Shown: positions 1-7,452 of the stretch, one piece after another | Numbering within the stretch: position 1 is the first letter of the stretch | Layout of the letters: each line of letters opens with the position of its first letter | Origin: an uncultured Lachnospiraceae bacterium | Lineage (GTDB): Bacteria > Bacillota > Clostridia > Lachnospirales > Lachnospiraceae | Assembly (NCBI GenBank): GCA_910579865.1 | Contig: CAJTXA010000009.1 | Coordinates: forward strand, 62,001-126,000 | Direction: 5' to 3' | DNA length: 64,000 bases | The notes under the pieces: model-generated | Told to the model about the DNA's origin: nothing | Database searches by the model: none | The model's input: the letters and a program-made list of their open reading frames with translations, nothing else | Made by a program: the position numbers and the translations under genes

Positions 1-135
1 CCCTAAGAACGGCTAAACTTATCATATGGGAATTCTTCGTTAAGCCGTTCTAAGGGGTGGATCTTCTCTCCACAAAAAACTGCCCTGATATGCCTAGAAC
101 AAGACATTTACCCAGCTCCCAGGCTGTTTTCTGGC
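1..135 (+). ncRNA. 3' part of a structured RNA (identity unknown), cut by the window edge
   Basis: Bases 1-57 fold into a long hairpin whose arms CCCTAAGAACGGCT and AGCCGTTCTAAGGGG are almost perfectly complementary. A second hairpin with arms GTGGA/TCCAC follows near 57-73, and a weak CCAG/CTGG stem with a short T-rich tail lies near 119-140. There is no credible reading frame on the plus strand. The antisense frames over this stretch run into the tRNA genes and are shadows. I cannot assign a family; it might be a cellular RNA gene or a long leader. The 5' part lies outside the window. Confidence 0.3.
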
Positions 136-196
136 TTTTGTTGGTTTAGAAAAGAGCGTTTTTGAGAGAAGAGTATAAAAAATTTAAAAAAGGTGC

Positions 197-225
197 TTGC
201 ATTTTTGAAATAAGTGTGGTATAGT
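197..225 (+). promoter_or_regulatory. sigma-A promoter of the first tRNA cluster
   Basis: TTGCAT at 197-202 and TATAGT at 220-225 are separated by 17 bp, about 35 bp before tRNA-Tyr. This fits a housekeeping promoter driving the three tRNA genes to the terminator at 564-592. Confidence 0.65.
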
Positions 226-260
226 TTATTTCTGTCAGAGTTATTATTGTTTTGAGAAAT

Positions 261-342
261 GGATGGATTCCCGAGAGGCCAAAGGGGACAGACTGTAAAT
301 CTGCTGCAAATTGCTTCGGTGGTTCGAATCCACCTCCATCCA
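261..342 (+). tRNA. tRNA-Tyr (GTA)
   Basis: Class II tRNA with a long variable arm. The acceptor strands GGATGGA (261-267) and TCCATCC (335-341) pair fully, with discriminator A342. The anticodon loop is CTGTAAA, giving anticodon GTA. The T loop GGTTCGAATCC is intact. No CCA is encoded. It is first of three tRNAs in one transcription unit. Confidence 0.95.
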
Positions 343-348
343 TTTAGT

Positions 349-432
349 GCCGGCGTGGCGGAACAGGCAGACGCGCAGGACTTAAAATCCTGTTGTGGCA
401 ACACAGTACCGGTTCGATTCCGGTCGCCGGCA
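349..432 (+). tRNA. tRNA-Leu (TAA)
   Basis: Class II tRNA. The acceptor strands GCCGGCG (349-355) and CGCCGGC (425-431) pair perfectly, with discriminator A432. The anticodon loop CTTAAAA gives anticodon TAA. A long variable arm and the T loop GGTTCGATTCC are present. No CCA is encoded. Confidence 0.95.
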
Positions 433-474
433 TTTTGTAAAGGCGAGTCGTTTTTACAAAGTATTATAGTTTAT

Positions 475-548
475 GCGTGCGTAGCTCAGTTGGATAGAGC
501 GTCTGGCTACGGACCAGAAGGTCGTGGGTTCGAATCCTGTCGCACGCA
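475..548 (+). tRNA. tRNA-Arg (ACG)
   Basis: Cloverleaf with acceptor strands GCGTGCG (475-481) and CGCACGC (541-547), discriminator A548. The anticodon loop CTACGGA gives anticodon ACG, which needs A34-to-inosine editing to read CGN codons. No CCA is encoded. It is the last gene before the terminator at 564. Confidence 0.95.
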
Positions 549-563
549 GTATGAAAAGGATTA

Positions 564-592
564 CCTAACTAGAGTTTTAGTTAGGTTTTTTT
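564..592 (+). terminator. Rho-independent terminator of the first tRNA cluster
   Basis: The arms CCTAACT (564-570) and AGTTAGG (579-585) form a short stem followed directly by a run of seven T. Confidence 0.8.
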
Positions 593-616
593 GTACTTTG
601 GAAGGCGGAAAAATAG

Positions 617-1081
617 ATGACAAAAAAAGAATTTTTGGAACAACTAGAAGATGCTTTGGCAGGTGAAGTACCAAATTCTGTAGTATATGATAATAAGCAA
701 TACTATTCAAAATATATTGATGCTGAATTGTGGAAGGGTAGAGAGGAAAAAGAAATTTTTGAAGAGTTAGGAAATCCTCGCCTTTTAGCAAAAACTGTAA
801 TTGATATGCAAGGCGGAGGATTTTTTTCTGCTTCACATGATACTGCATATGAGAATTATAGGACAGTGGAAGAGGAAGAACAAAAAGTAGAACACGGGAA
901 ACGACCATTTTATCAAAGTAATCGTTTTGCAGGAATATTTGCGGGAATTGTTGGGGTATTATTTATTTTTTTAATAGTAAGACTAGTGGCTGGAGTAACT
1001 GCTTTGGCAATACGTTATGCATGGCCTGTTTTATTAGTCTTTCTTATATGGATTATAGGAAAACATTATTTGAAAAAATAG
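617..1081 (+). CDS. HAAS/DUF1700-like membrane protein
   Basis: 154 aa. The first ~75 residues resemble the HAAS (DUF1700) signalling domain: a small helical domain starting MTKKEFLEQLEDALAG, with a YYSKYIDAE motif and a GNPRLLAK motif. Residues ~98-150 hold two closely spaced hydrophobic segments, so the protein sits in the membrane with the helical domain probably in the cytoplasm. HAAS proteins are usually encoded next to a PadR-type repressor. None is seen here; the gene directly follows the tRNA terminator. An AAGGCGG site lies ~8 nt before the ATG. The exact role is unknown. Confidence 0.7.
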   Translation: MTKKEFLEQLEDALAGEVPNSVVYDNKQYYSKYIDAELWKGREEKEIFEELGNPRLLAKTVIDMQGGGFFSASHDTAYENYRTVEEEEQKVEHGKRPFYQSNRFAGIFAGIVGVLFIFLIVRLVAGVTALAIRYAWPVLLVFLIWIIGKHYLKK

Positions 1082-1083
1082 AG

Positions 1084-1113
1084 TGAATAAAATAAAAGAA
1101 GTGAGGAATACTA
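1084..1113 (+). promoter_or_regulatory. possible forespore (sigma-F/G type) promoter
   Basis: TGAATA (1084-1089) and AATACTA (1107-1113) are 17 bp apart. This resembles the -35 and -10 elements of sigma-G/sigma-F promoters, the -10 missing only the leading C. It lies ~40 bp before the small Asn/Ser/Gln-rich gene. Inference from motif shape only. Confidence 0.3.
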
Positions 1114-1154
1114 TTTCTTGTAACTAATAAATATCTTTTTAGGAGGTAATTATC

Positions 1155-1349
1155 ATGGCAAACAAGAATAGTACTCAAGAGCAGAATAAGTCACAGAACA
1201 CAACATCACAGAATGGATATAGTAATTCAAATCAGAATAATTCCAGTCAAAATAGCAACAATTCTTCTTCTAGCAATGCATCTGGAAGCAGCTCACAGAA
1301 TAAGTCTCAAAATAAATCACAGAATAGCTCCAAAAATTGTGATAGATAA
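1155..1349 (+). CDS. small Asn/Ser/Gln-rich low-complexity protein
   Basis: 64 aa, almost entirely Asn, Ser, Gln and Lys, with repeating SQN and KSQN units. There is no signal peptide or hydrophobic segment. The gene looks real despite its composition. A full AGGAGGT ribosome-binding site lies at 1141-1147, 7 nt before the ATG. It has its own strong terminator (1407-1445), and a forespore-like promoter motif sits upstream. Such short hydrophilic low-complexity proteins occur among spore coat/core proteins of clostridia, but that role is inference. An overlapping 62-aa frame at 1213-1401 is a shadow. Confidence 0.6.
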   Translation: MANKNSTQEQNKSQNTTSQNGYSNSNQNNSSQNSNNSSSSNASGSSSQNKSQNKSQNSSKNCDR

Positions 1350-1406
1350 AAAAAGTGAGCAAACAACGGATAGTATGCTTTGCAAATTATCCTTATGTTA
1401 AGAAGA

Positions 1407-1445
1407 ACGCAGGACTGCATAAATGGCTGCAATCCTGCGTTTTTT
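1407..1445 (+). terminator. Rho-independent terminator
   Basis: The arms ACGCAGGA and TCCTGCGT, plus an inner CTGCA/TGCAG pairing, form a strong stem followed by six T. It ends the 1155-1349 transcript. Confidence 0.85.
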
Positions 1446-1559
1446 ATATATTTTATTTGATGATACATAGTTAGATTATCTCACAAGAAAACAGAAAAAG
1501 GAATATAATAATAATGGGGAATTGTATTAGTTGGGGTTGAACTGCCGGAGGTGGGAACT

Positions 1560-1865
1560 ATGAAAGTAATTACAGTGATAGAGGCGAAAGAGCAGGAAGC
1601 AAAAGAAAATAATATGGTTCTGGATATACGACCAGCAGAATATTATCAGGATTATCACATACCAGAGGCAGTAAATATTCCTTATGATAAGGTAGAAGAG
1701 GGAAATTATTGTCTGCCAGATGAATACAATTATTTGGTTTATTGTGAGCATGGTACACAAAGTATGACTGCTGGAAGAATATTAGAAGCAGATCAATTTC
1801 AAGCAATGCCAGTAATTGGTGGAATGACTGCTTATTATGATTGGATGAATAAACAAGAAAAATAA
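1560..1865 (+). CDS. rhodanese-like sulfurtransferase domain protein
   Basis: 101 aa, a single rhodanese domain. LDIRPAEYYQDYHIPEAVNI (residues 21-40) is the classic CH2A-type stretch, and the active-site loop CEHGTQS begins at Cys62, the residue expected to carry the persulfide. It ends with GGMTAYYDW, typical of single-domain rhodaneses. The ATG at 1560 is preferred over an in-frame GTG at 1551 because GGAGGT at 1547-1552 gives 7-nt spacing and overlaps the GTG. It stands alone, so the sulfur acceptor is not evident. Confidence 0.85.
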   Translation: MKVITVIEAKEQEAKENNMVLDIRPAEYYQDYHIPEAVNIPYDKVEEGNYCLPDEYNYLVYCEHGTQSMTAGRILEADQFQAMPVIGGMTAYYDWMNKQEK

Positions 1866-1957
1866 AAATAAGGTACAGCATGTTAAATAAAATCAGATGG
1901 GCATATAAGTCCATCTGACTTTGAAAAAAGAAAATTTAATAAAAGGGAGAGAAAAAA

Positions 1958-2515
1958 ATGAGATATCTATTTGCATCGGATCTACATGGTTCTGCTTATT
2001 ATTGTCAGAAACTGATGGATTGCTATGAAGCAAGTAAGGCAGACAAGCTAATTTTATTAGGAGATTTGTTATATCATGGTCCGAGGAATGACCTTCCTAA
2101 AGACTATGCACCAAAACAAGTAATTTCCATGTTAAATCAGAAAAAAGAAGAGATTTTAGCAGTAAGAGGAAATTGTGATGGAGAAGTGGATCAGATGGTA
2201 TTAGAATTTCCAATTCTCTCTGAATATTCTCTTTTATATGATGAGGAAGTTGCATTTTTTTTAACACATGGACATCATTATTCACCAGAAAATCTTCCGC
2301 CTTGTAAAACAGGTAGTGTGTTTTTTTATGGACATACCCATATTTGGAAAGCAGAGAAACAAAAGGGAATTGTGATATGCAATCCAGGTTCTGTAGCAAT
2401 TCCAAAAAATGGAAACCCTCCTACTTTTGCATTTTATGAGCAAGGAAAAATTTTTATACGAGATTTCGAAAATCAAATACTTACTGAGATTACAGTAAAA
2501 GGAGAAGAGAAATGA
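1958..2515 (+). CDS. yfcE: YfcE-type metallophosphoesterase
   Basis: 185 aa, the full length for YfcE phosphodiesterases. The calcineurin-like metal-binding motifs are all present: ASDLHG at the N-terminus, LGDLLYHGP, the RGNCD motif, LTHGHHY, and GHTHIW with NPGS near the C-terminus. It should hydrolyse phosphodiester bonds with a di-metal centre in the cytoplasm; the natural substrate is unknown. GGGAGAG precedes the ATG. The stop overlaps the next gene by 4 nt (ATGA), so the two are translationally coupled. A second, shorter paralogue lies at 6255-6737. Confidence 0.85.
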   Translation: MRYLFASDLHGSAYYCQKLMDCYEASKADKLILLGDLLYHGPRNDLPKDYAPKQVISMLNQKKEEILAVRGNCDGEVDQMVLEFPILSEYSLLYDEEVAFFLTHGHHYSPENLPPCKTGSVFFYGHTHIWKAEKQKGIVICNPGSVAIPKNGNPPTFAFYEQGKIFIRDFENQILTEITVKGEEK

Positions 2516-3678
2516 GCCGAAGGTTTGAGTTGATTGCACCATGTCATTTTGGTATGGAGGCTGTGCTAAAGAAAGAGATCTATGATTTAGGGTATGAGAT
2601 TACAAAAGTAGAAGATGGAAAAGTTACTTTTATAGGAGATGAAGAAGCTATTTGCCGTGCCAATATTTTTCTTCGTACTGCAGAAAGAGTGTTGCTGAAA
2701 GTAGGAGAATTTAAGGCAGAAACATTTGATGAATTATTTGAAGCAACCAAAGCATTACCATGGGAAACTTATATTCCAGAGGACGGAAAGTTTTGGGTGG
2801 CAAAAGCAACCTCTATAAAAAGTAAACTGTTTAGTCCATCTGATATTCAATCTATTATGAAAAAGGCTATGGTAGAAAGGATGAAGCAGCAGTATCATAA
2901 AAATTGGTTTTCAGAAGAGGGAAGTGCTTATCCTCTGCGAGTTACAATTATGAAAGATAGAGTGACAATAGGATTGGATACTTCTGGAAATTCTTTGCAT
3001 AAAAGAGGATATCGGCTTGCAACAGGAAAAGCACCAATTACAGAAACATTAGCGGCTGCATTGATTTTATTGACTCCTTGGAATAGAGAACGAATTTTAG
3101 TCGATCCATTTTGTGGTTCTGGAACATTTGCGATTGAAGCAGCATTGATTGGGATGCAGATTGCTCCAGGAATCAATCGATCTTTTTTAGCATCGGATTG
3201 GAAAAATTTGATTGAAAAAAAAGAATGGAAGGAAGCAATAGAAGAAGCAAAAGATTTAATAAAAAAAGAAGTACAAATGGATATACAAGGTTATGATATA
3301 GACGCAGAAATGATTCAAATAGCAAGAGAAAATGCAAAACGTGCCAATGTAGCAAAGCAGATTCATTTTCAGCAAAGACCAGTTAGTGCTCTTAGTCATT
3401 CCAAAAAATATGGTTTTATTATTACAAATCCTCCATATGGAGAAAGAATTGGAACGCAGGAAAGTGTTCGAGAAGTTTATACTGAGTTTGGAAAACAATT
3501 TCAGGCTTTGGATTCCTGGTCAGCTTATCTGATTACCGCATCGGAACATGTGGAACAGTATTTAGGTAGGAAAGCAGATAAGAATAGAAAAATTTATAAT
3601 GGGATGATGCGTACTTATTTTTATCAATTTTTGGGGCCAAAGCCGCCACGGATAAAGAAGGATATGGAGAGTAGATAA
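2512..3678 (+). CDS. THUMP-domain class I SAM-dependent rRNA methyltransferase (RlmL/YpsC-like)
   Basis: 388 aa. The N-terminal ~155 residues form a THUMP RNA-binding domain. The C-terminal half is a Rossmann methyltransferase with DPFCGSGTFAIEAA (SAM binding) and the NPPYGERI catalytic motif of base N-methyltransferases. The family adds N2-methyl to guanine in 23S rRNA (position 2445 in E. coli RlmL). The ATG overlaps the stop of the phosphoesterase gene by 4 nt, and a protease gene follows after 1 nt, suggesting one operon. Confidence 0.88.
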   Translation: MSRRFELIAPCHFGMEAVLKKEIYDLGYEITKVEDGKVTFIGDEEAICRANIFLRTAERVLLKVGEFKAETFDELFEATKALPWETYIPEDGKFWVAKATSIKSKLFSPSDIQSIMKKAMVERMKQQYHKNWFSEEGSAYPLRVTIMKDRVTIGLDTSGNSLHKRGYRLATGKAPITETLAAALILLTPWNRERILVDPFCGSGTFAIEAALIGMQIAPGINRSFLASDWKNLIEKKEWKEAIEEAKDLIKKEVQMDIQGYDIDAEMIQIARENAKRANVAKQIHFQQRPVSALSHSKKYGFIITNPPYGERIGTQESVREVYTEFGKQFQALDSWSAYLITASEHVEQYLGRKADKNRKIYNGMMRTYFYQFLGPKPPRIKKDMESR

Positions 3679-3679
3679 T

Positions 3680-5434
3680 ATGAAACATAGCAAATTTTTT
3701 ATCTTTTCGATTTTTGTACTAATCATAACAGTATTTATCGAAATGCAAGATTTTGTTTATTCCAGAAGTGTGGAAAAAGGACTTTCTTTAAAAAAGCAGG
3801 AAGAACTTTGGAATGGATTAATTGCAGATAGTGTAAATCAGAAGAAGATTTATATTTCGGTGGATGGGCAGTATCTAGAGCTGGAACGGGGAGAAGTTTA
3901 TATGGATGAAAATCTAAATTTAATGATTCCAGCGACATTTTTAAATAAATATTTTAATTGCAGTGCAAGACTCTATGATGGAAAAAAGCTATTGATTCAA
4001 CAAAATACAACAACAATTCAGATGAACTTGGGAGAAAGGGTGATGTCAGTAAATGAGAAAAAGAGAGAATTAAATTCTCCAGCAACAATGGTAGGAAATC
4101 AGATTTATCTTTCCATTGAAACTTTACAAGAGGTATTAAATTGCCAATATAATTGGAATATGAATTTAAATAGTGCTGAAATTATTCAAACTTCCGAATC
4201 AAAGAAATTGCCAGCACAGTATGATTATCGGCTTTTAGAACGTGCTCCTGGTATAAAGGATCAGGGGAAGTATGGGACTTGCTGGGCATTTGCTTCACTG
4301 ACAGCATTAGAATCTTCCCTATTGCCAGAAAGAGAGTTTGATTTTTCTGAGGATCATATGAGTTTGCAAAATAGTTTTGCTGCTGAGATTAACGATGGAG
4401 GAGAATATACAATGGCAATTGCTTATCTAGCAAGCTGGCAAGGCCCTGTTTTGGAGGAAGAAGATCCCTATGGAGATGGAGTTTCACCAGAGGGTTTAGA
4501 AGCAGCATGTCATGTGCAAGAAGTACAAATAATTGGAGCAAAGGATTTTGAGACAATAAAGGAGATGGTGTTTAAGTATGGAGGGGTACAAACCTCTCTT
4601 TATACCTCTTTAATTAACTCACAGAGCCGTTCAGAATATTATAATCCAGAAACATATGCCTATTGTTATATTGGAACAGAAAAACCAAATCATGATGTAG
4701 TAATTATTGGATGGGATGATGACTATTCAAAAGAAAATTTTACAATGAATTTAGAAGCAGATGGAGCATTTATCTGTAGAAATAGTTGGGGAAGTGAATT
4801 TGGAAATAATGGAACTTTTTATGTTTCCTATTATGATTCCAATATAGGTACACATAATGTAGTATTTTCAGGTGTAGAAGATGTAGATAATTATGATAGA
4901 ATTTATCAATCAGATTATTGTGGATGGGTAGGACAATTAGGATATGGCAGTGAAAAAGGATATTTTGCAAATGTTTATACAACAAAAGAAGCGGAGCAGT
5001 TAGCAGCGGTAGGATTTTATGCAACAGGAAAAAATACGGAGTATGAAATCTTTGTTGTGCATGACTTTAAAGGAATGGAATCTTTTGCAGAGCGAATTTC
5101 TGTAAAAGAAGGAAAATTTAAAAATGCAGGATATTATACAGTAGAACTAAAAGAGGGGATTGATTTTAGAAAGGGAGAGCGCTTTGCCGTTGTAGTGAAA
5201 ATCCAAACTCCAGGATCGGAACGACCAATAGCAATTGAATATGCGGCAGATGAAGCAACAAAGGAAGTGGATATTTCAGATGGAGAAGGATATATCAGCT
5301 TATATGGAAAGTCATGGGATAATACAGAAAGTACACAAGGCTGCAATATTTGTTTAAAAGCATTTACAAAAGTGATTACAAAAATCTCAGAAAATCGAGA
5401 AGAAAACATGGAAAAATTGATACAGATATGGTAG
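3680..5434 (+). CDS. secreted papain-family (C1) cysteine protease with lectin-like C-terminus
   Basis: 584 aa. Residues ~7-28 form an uncleaved anchor or signal peptide. Residues ~55-170 resemble a copper-amine-oxidase N-terminal-like (stalk) domain with the ISVDGQYL and YLSIETLQEVL motifs. A C1 peptidase follows (~180-400) with all catalytic residues: the oxyanion Gln in KDQGKYGTCWAF, nucleophile Cys201, His338 in NHDVVIIGW and Asn368 in CRNSWGSEFG. The last ~170 residues match the lectin-like domain found after clostridial C1 peptidases. There is no propeptide inhibitor of classical papain type. It probably acts at the cell surface. It starts 1 nt after the methyltransferase stop. Confidence 0.85.
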   Translation: MKHSKFFIFSIFVLIITVFIEMQDFVYSRSVEKGLSLKKQEELWNGLIADSVNQKKIYISVDGQYLELERGEVYMDENLNLMIPATFLNKYFNCSARLYDGKKLLIQQNTTTIQMNLGERVMSVNEKKRELNSPATMVGNQIYLSIETLQEVLNCQYNWNMNLNSAEIIQTSESKKLPAQYDYRLLERAPGIKDQGKYGTCWAFASLTALESSLLPEREFDFSEDHMSLQNSFAAEINDGGEYTMAIAYLASWQGPVLEEEDPYGDGVSPEGLEAACHVQEVQIIGAKDFETIKEMVFKYGGVQTSLYTSLINSQSRSEYYNPETYAYCYIGTEKPNHDVVIIGWDDDYSKENFTMNLEADGAFICRNSWGSEFGNNGTFYVSYYDSNIGTHNVVFSGVEDVDNYDRIYQSDYCGWVGQLGYGSEKGYFANVYTTKEAEQLAAVGFYATGKNTEYEIFVVHDFKGMESFAERISVKEGKFKNAGYYTVELKEGIDFRKGERFAVVVKIQTPGSERPIAIEYAADEATKEVDISDGEGYISLYGKSWDNTESTQGCNICLKAFTKVITKISENREENMEKLIQIW

Positions 5435-5645
5435 AATAAGTAAAAGAAACAAAGGATAGATATTTTATTTTTTAAGGAAGAAAGGAGTTGTTGTACTAAG
5501 GAATTCAGATACAAGATATAATAAAAGTTCATTTAAGTTTAATTAAAATATCTTGGTTCTGTAATCCTTGGTGTAATAGCTTCTTTTTCTTTATAAAGTA
5601 ACAGATTAAGGTATTTATAAATAGAATAGGTATTAGAGGTAGTGT

Positions 5646-6254
5646 ATGAAACGAGTAATATTTGCAACGTCAAATGAAGGTAAGATGAAAGAGATACGCT
5701 TATTATTAAAAGATTTAGATTTAGAAGTCCTTTCATTGAAAGAGGCAGGAATTTCAGTATCTATTGTAGAAGATGGAAGTACATTTGAAGAAAATGCATT
5801 AATAAAAGTACAAACAATAGGAAAGGAGAAAGAGGCAAAGGGAGCGATTATATTGGCAGATGATTCTGGATTAGAAGTCGATTATTTAAATAAGGCACCA
5901 GGAGTTTATTCTGCACGATATATGGGAGAGGATACTCCTTATTCAATAAAAAATCAAGCAATTATCGATCAGCTTTCAAAAGCAGTTGGAGAAGAACGCA
6001 GTGCGAGGTTTGTCTGTGTGATTGCTGCACGTTTACCAGATGGAAGAACTTTCACAACACAAGCTTCAATTGAAGGACAGATTGGGTACCAAGAGGAAGG
6101 AGAGAATGGATTTGGATATGATCCAATTTTATATCTTCCAGAATATCATACAACAACAGCAGGAATTTCATTAGAGGAAAAGAATCGAATTAGCCATAGA
6201 GGAAAAGCTTTACAACAAATGAAGGAGTTACTGATAGATGGAGGCATAATATAG
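5646..6254 (+). CDS. rdgB: XTP/dITP pyrophosphatase (RdgB/HAM1)
   Basis: 202 aa, normal length. ATSNEGKMKEI near the N-terminus, ADDSGLEVD, PGVYSARYMGE and GYDPIL are the HAM1 signature motifs for nucleotide and Mg2+ binding. It removes non-canonical purine triphosphates (ITP, dITP, XTP) from the nucleotide pool. GAGGT lies ~7 nt before the ATG. The stop TAG directly abuts the ATG of the next phosphoesterase gene, so the pair is probably cotranscribed, an arrangement common in Clostridia. The 211-nt gap upstream holds no recognisable gene. Confidence 0.93.
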   Translation: MKRVIFATSNEGKMKEIRLLLKDLDLEVLSLKEAGISVSIVEDGSTFEENALIKVQTIGKEKEAKGAIILADDSGLEVDYLNKAPGVYSARYMGEDTPYSIKNQAIIDQLSKAVGEERSARFVCVIAARLPDGRTFTTQASIEGQIGYQEEGENGFGYDPILYLPEYHTTTAGISLEEKNRISHRGKALQQMKELLIDGGII

Positions 6255-6737
6255 ATGAAGATATTAATTGTGAGTGATACACATAGAAGACATGTAAATT
6301 TAGAACATCTGATCCAAAGAGTCGGGTCTTTGGATTTAGTAATTCATCTTGGAGATGCAGAAGGGGAAGAGGATGTAATTGCTTCAATTGTTGGATGTCC
6401 ATTGGAGATTATTGCTGGGAATAATGACTTCTTTTCTAGATTAGAAAAAGAAAAAGAATTGCAGCTTGGAAAATATAAGGTATTACTTACACATGGACAT
6501 TATTATTATGTAACAGTTGGAATAGAACAGTTAGTAGAGGAGGCTTGTGCCCGTGGAAAAAATATTGTGATGTTTGGACATACACATCGGCCTTGTATTG
6601 AATATAAGGATGGAATAACGGTTTTGAATCCTGGAAGTATTTCTTTTCCAAGACAGGAAGGGAGAAGACCTTCTTATATTTTGATGGAGATTGATCGAGA
6701 GGGAGAAGCTCATTATACAATAAATTATTTGTGGTGA
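6255..6737 (+). CDS. YfcE/MJ0936-type metallophosphoesterase
   Basis: 160 aa. The calcineurin-like motifs are in order: VSDTHRR, HLGDAEG, AGNNDFF, LTHGHYY, GHTHRP and NPGSISFPR. It is a compact single-domain phosphodiesterase requiring divalent metal; the substrate is unknown. The ATG starts right after the rdgB stop with no spacer, implying coupled translation. It differs from the 1958-2515 paralogue by a shorter central segment. A terminator follows at 6753. Confidence 0.88.
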   Translation: MKILIVSDTHRRHVNLEHLIQRVGSLDLVIHLGDAEGEEDVIASIVGCPLEIIAGNNDFFSRLEKEKELQLGKYKVLLTHGHYYYVTVGIEQLVEEACARGKNIVMFGHTHRPCIEYKDGITVLNPGSISFPRQEGRRPSYILMEIDREGEAHYTINYLW

Positions 6738-6752
6738 TTCTTAGGATAAAAA

Positions 6753-6807
6753 GGGGTGCAATAGAGAAGTGCTAGAAAGTAAAAATGGCACCCCATTTTT
6801 GTTTTTT
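6753..6807 (+). terminator. Rho-independent terminator
   Basis: The arms GGGGTGC (6753-6759) and GCACCCC (6788-6794) are followed by a T-rich tail. It ends the rdgB-phosphoesterase unit. Confidence 0.75.
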
Positions 6808-6837
6808 CAGATTTTAAAAAGAAAATGAAAAAAAGTG

Positions 6838-6866
6838 TTGACATTTTATCGTGGCTATACTATAAT
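6838..6866 (+). promoter_or_regulatory. consensus sigma-A promoter of the second tRNA cluster
   Basis: A perfect TTGACA (6838-6843) and a perfect TATAAT (6861-6866) are separated by 17 bp. This is the strongest promoter seen in the window. It drives tRNA-Pro, -Gly, -Arg and -Lys. Confidence 0.92.
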
Positions 6867-6915
6867 GTATCTTGCGTTGAGAAATGCGAAAATAAAATAG
6901 AATAATGAAAAATAG

Positions 6916-6990
6916 CGGGGTGTGGCTCAGTTTGGCTAGAGTGCTTGATTTGGGATCAAGAGGTCGCAGGTTCGAATCCTGTCACCCCGA
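6916..6990 (+). tRNA. tRNA-Pro (TGG)
   Basis: The acceptor strands CGGGGTG (6916-6922) and CACCCCG (6983-6989) pair fully, discriminator A6990. The anticodon loop TTTGGGA gives anticodon TGG. No CCA is encoded. Confidence 0.95.
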
Positions 6991-7013
6991 TTAGCCAGAA
7001 TTTAATCGTTTAT

Positions 7014-7084
7014 GCGGGTGTAGTTCAATGGTAGAACACTAGCCTTCCAAGCTAGATACGTGGGTTCGATTCCCATCACCCGCT
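7014..7084 (+). tRNA. tRNA-Gly (TCC)
   Basis: The acceptor strands GCGGGTG (7014-7020) and CACCCGC (7077-7083) pair fully. The discriminator is T, as is common for bacterial glycine tRNA. The anticodon loop CTTCCAA gives anticodon TCC. No CCA is encoded. Confidence 0.95.
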
Positions 7085-7120
7085 TCATTACTGCAGGTGT
7101 AGTAATGGACTTGCTCTTTT

Positions 7121-7194
<74 letters not shown>

Positions 7195-7255
7195 TCTATA
7201 TTGCTTAGAAGTATAGACAGGGAAAATGGAGTAAATAGATACCTCCCTTTAATTT

Positions 7256-7328
7256 GGGATACTAGCTCAGACGGTAGAGCACTTGACTTTTAATCAAGGT
7301 GTCGCGGGTTCGAATCCCGCGTGTCTCA
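7256..7328 (+). tRNA. tRNA-Lys (TTT)
   Basis: The acceptor strands GGGATAC (7256-7262) and GTGTCTC (7321-7327) pair with two G-U pairs, discriminator A7328. The anticodon loop CTTTTAA gives anticodon TTT. It is the last gene of the cluster before the terminator. Confidence 0.93.
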
Positions 7329-7334
7329 TCTTTT

Positions 7335-7366
7335 AGATAGTCTTTTATTAGGACTATCTTTTTTTT
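7335..7366 (+). terminator. Rho-independent terminator of the second tRNA cluster
   Basis: The arms AGATAGTC (7335-7342) and GACTATCT (7352-7359) run straight into eight T. Confidence 0.9.
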
Positions 7367-7452
7367 ATTGTTTTTTTGTAACCGATTAAAATTTTTTACG
7401 TGAAGATAGATAGAAGCAAAAAAGTTTATTTTAATAAAAGGGGGAATGTAAG

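Noticed and set aside
108..404. 98-aa and 65-aa open frames on the minus strand across the first tRNA genes
   Set aside because: They read through tRNA-Tyr and tRNA-Leu in antisense and have no ribosome-binding site; they are shadows of the tRNA sequences. The same holds for the minus frame at 7002-7193 over the second cluster and the plus frame 259-666.
1155..1349. Asn/Ser/Gln-rich frame as non-coding low-complexity DNA
   Set aside because: A full AGGAGGT site at ideal distance and a dedicated terminator argue for a real gene, so it was kept with moderate confidence.
1213..1401. 62-aa frame overlapping the Asn/Ser/Gln-rich gene
   Set aside because: It lies in another frame of the low-complexity gene, has no ribosome-binding site and runs towards the terminator.
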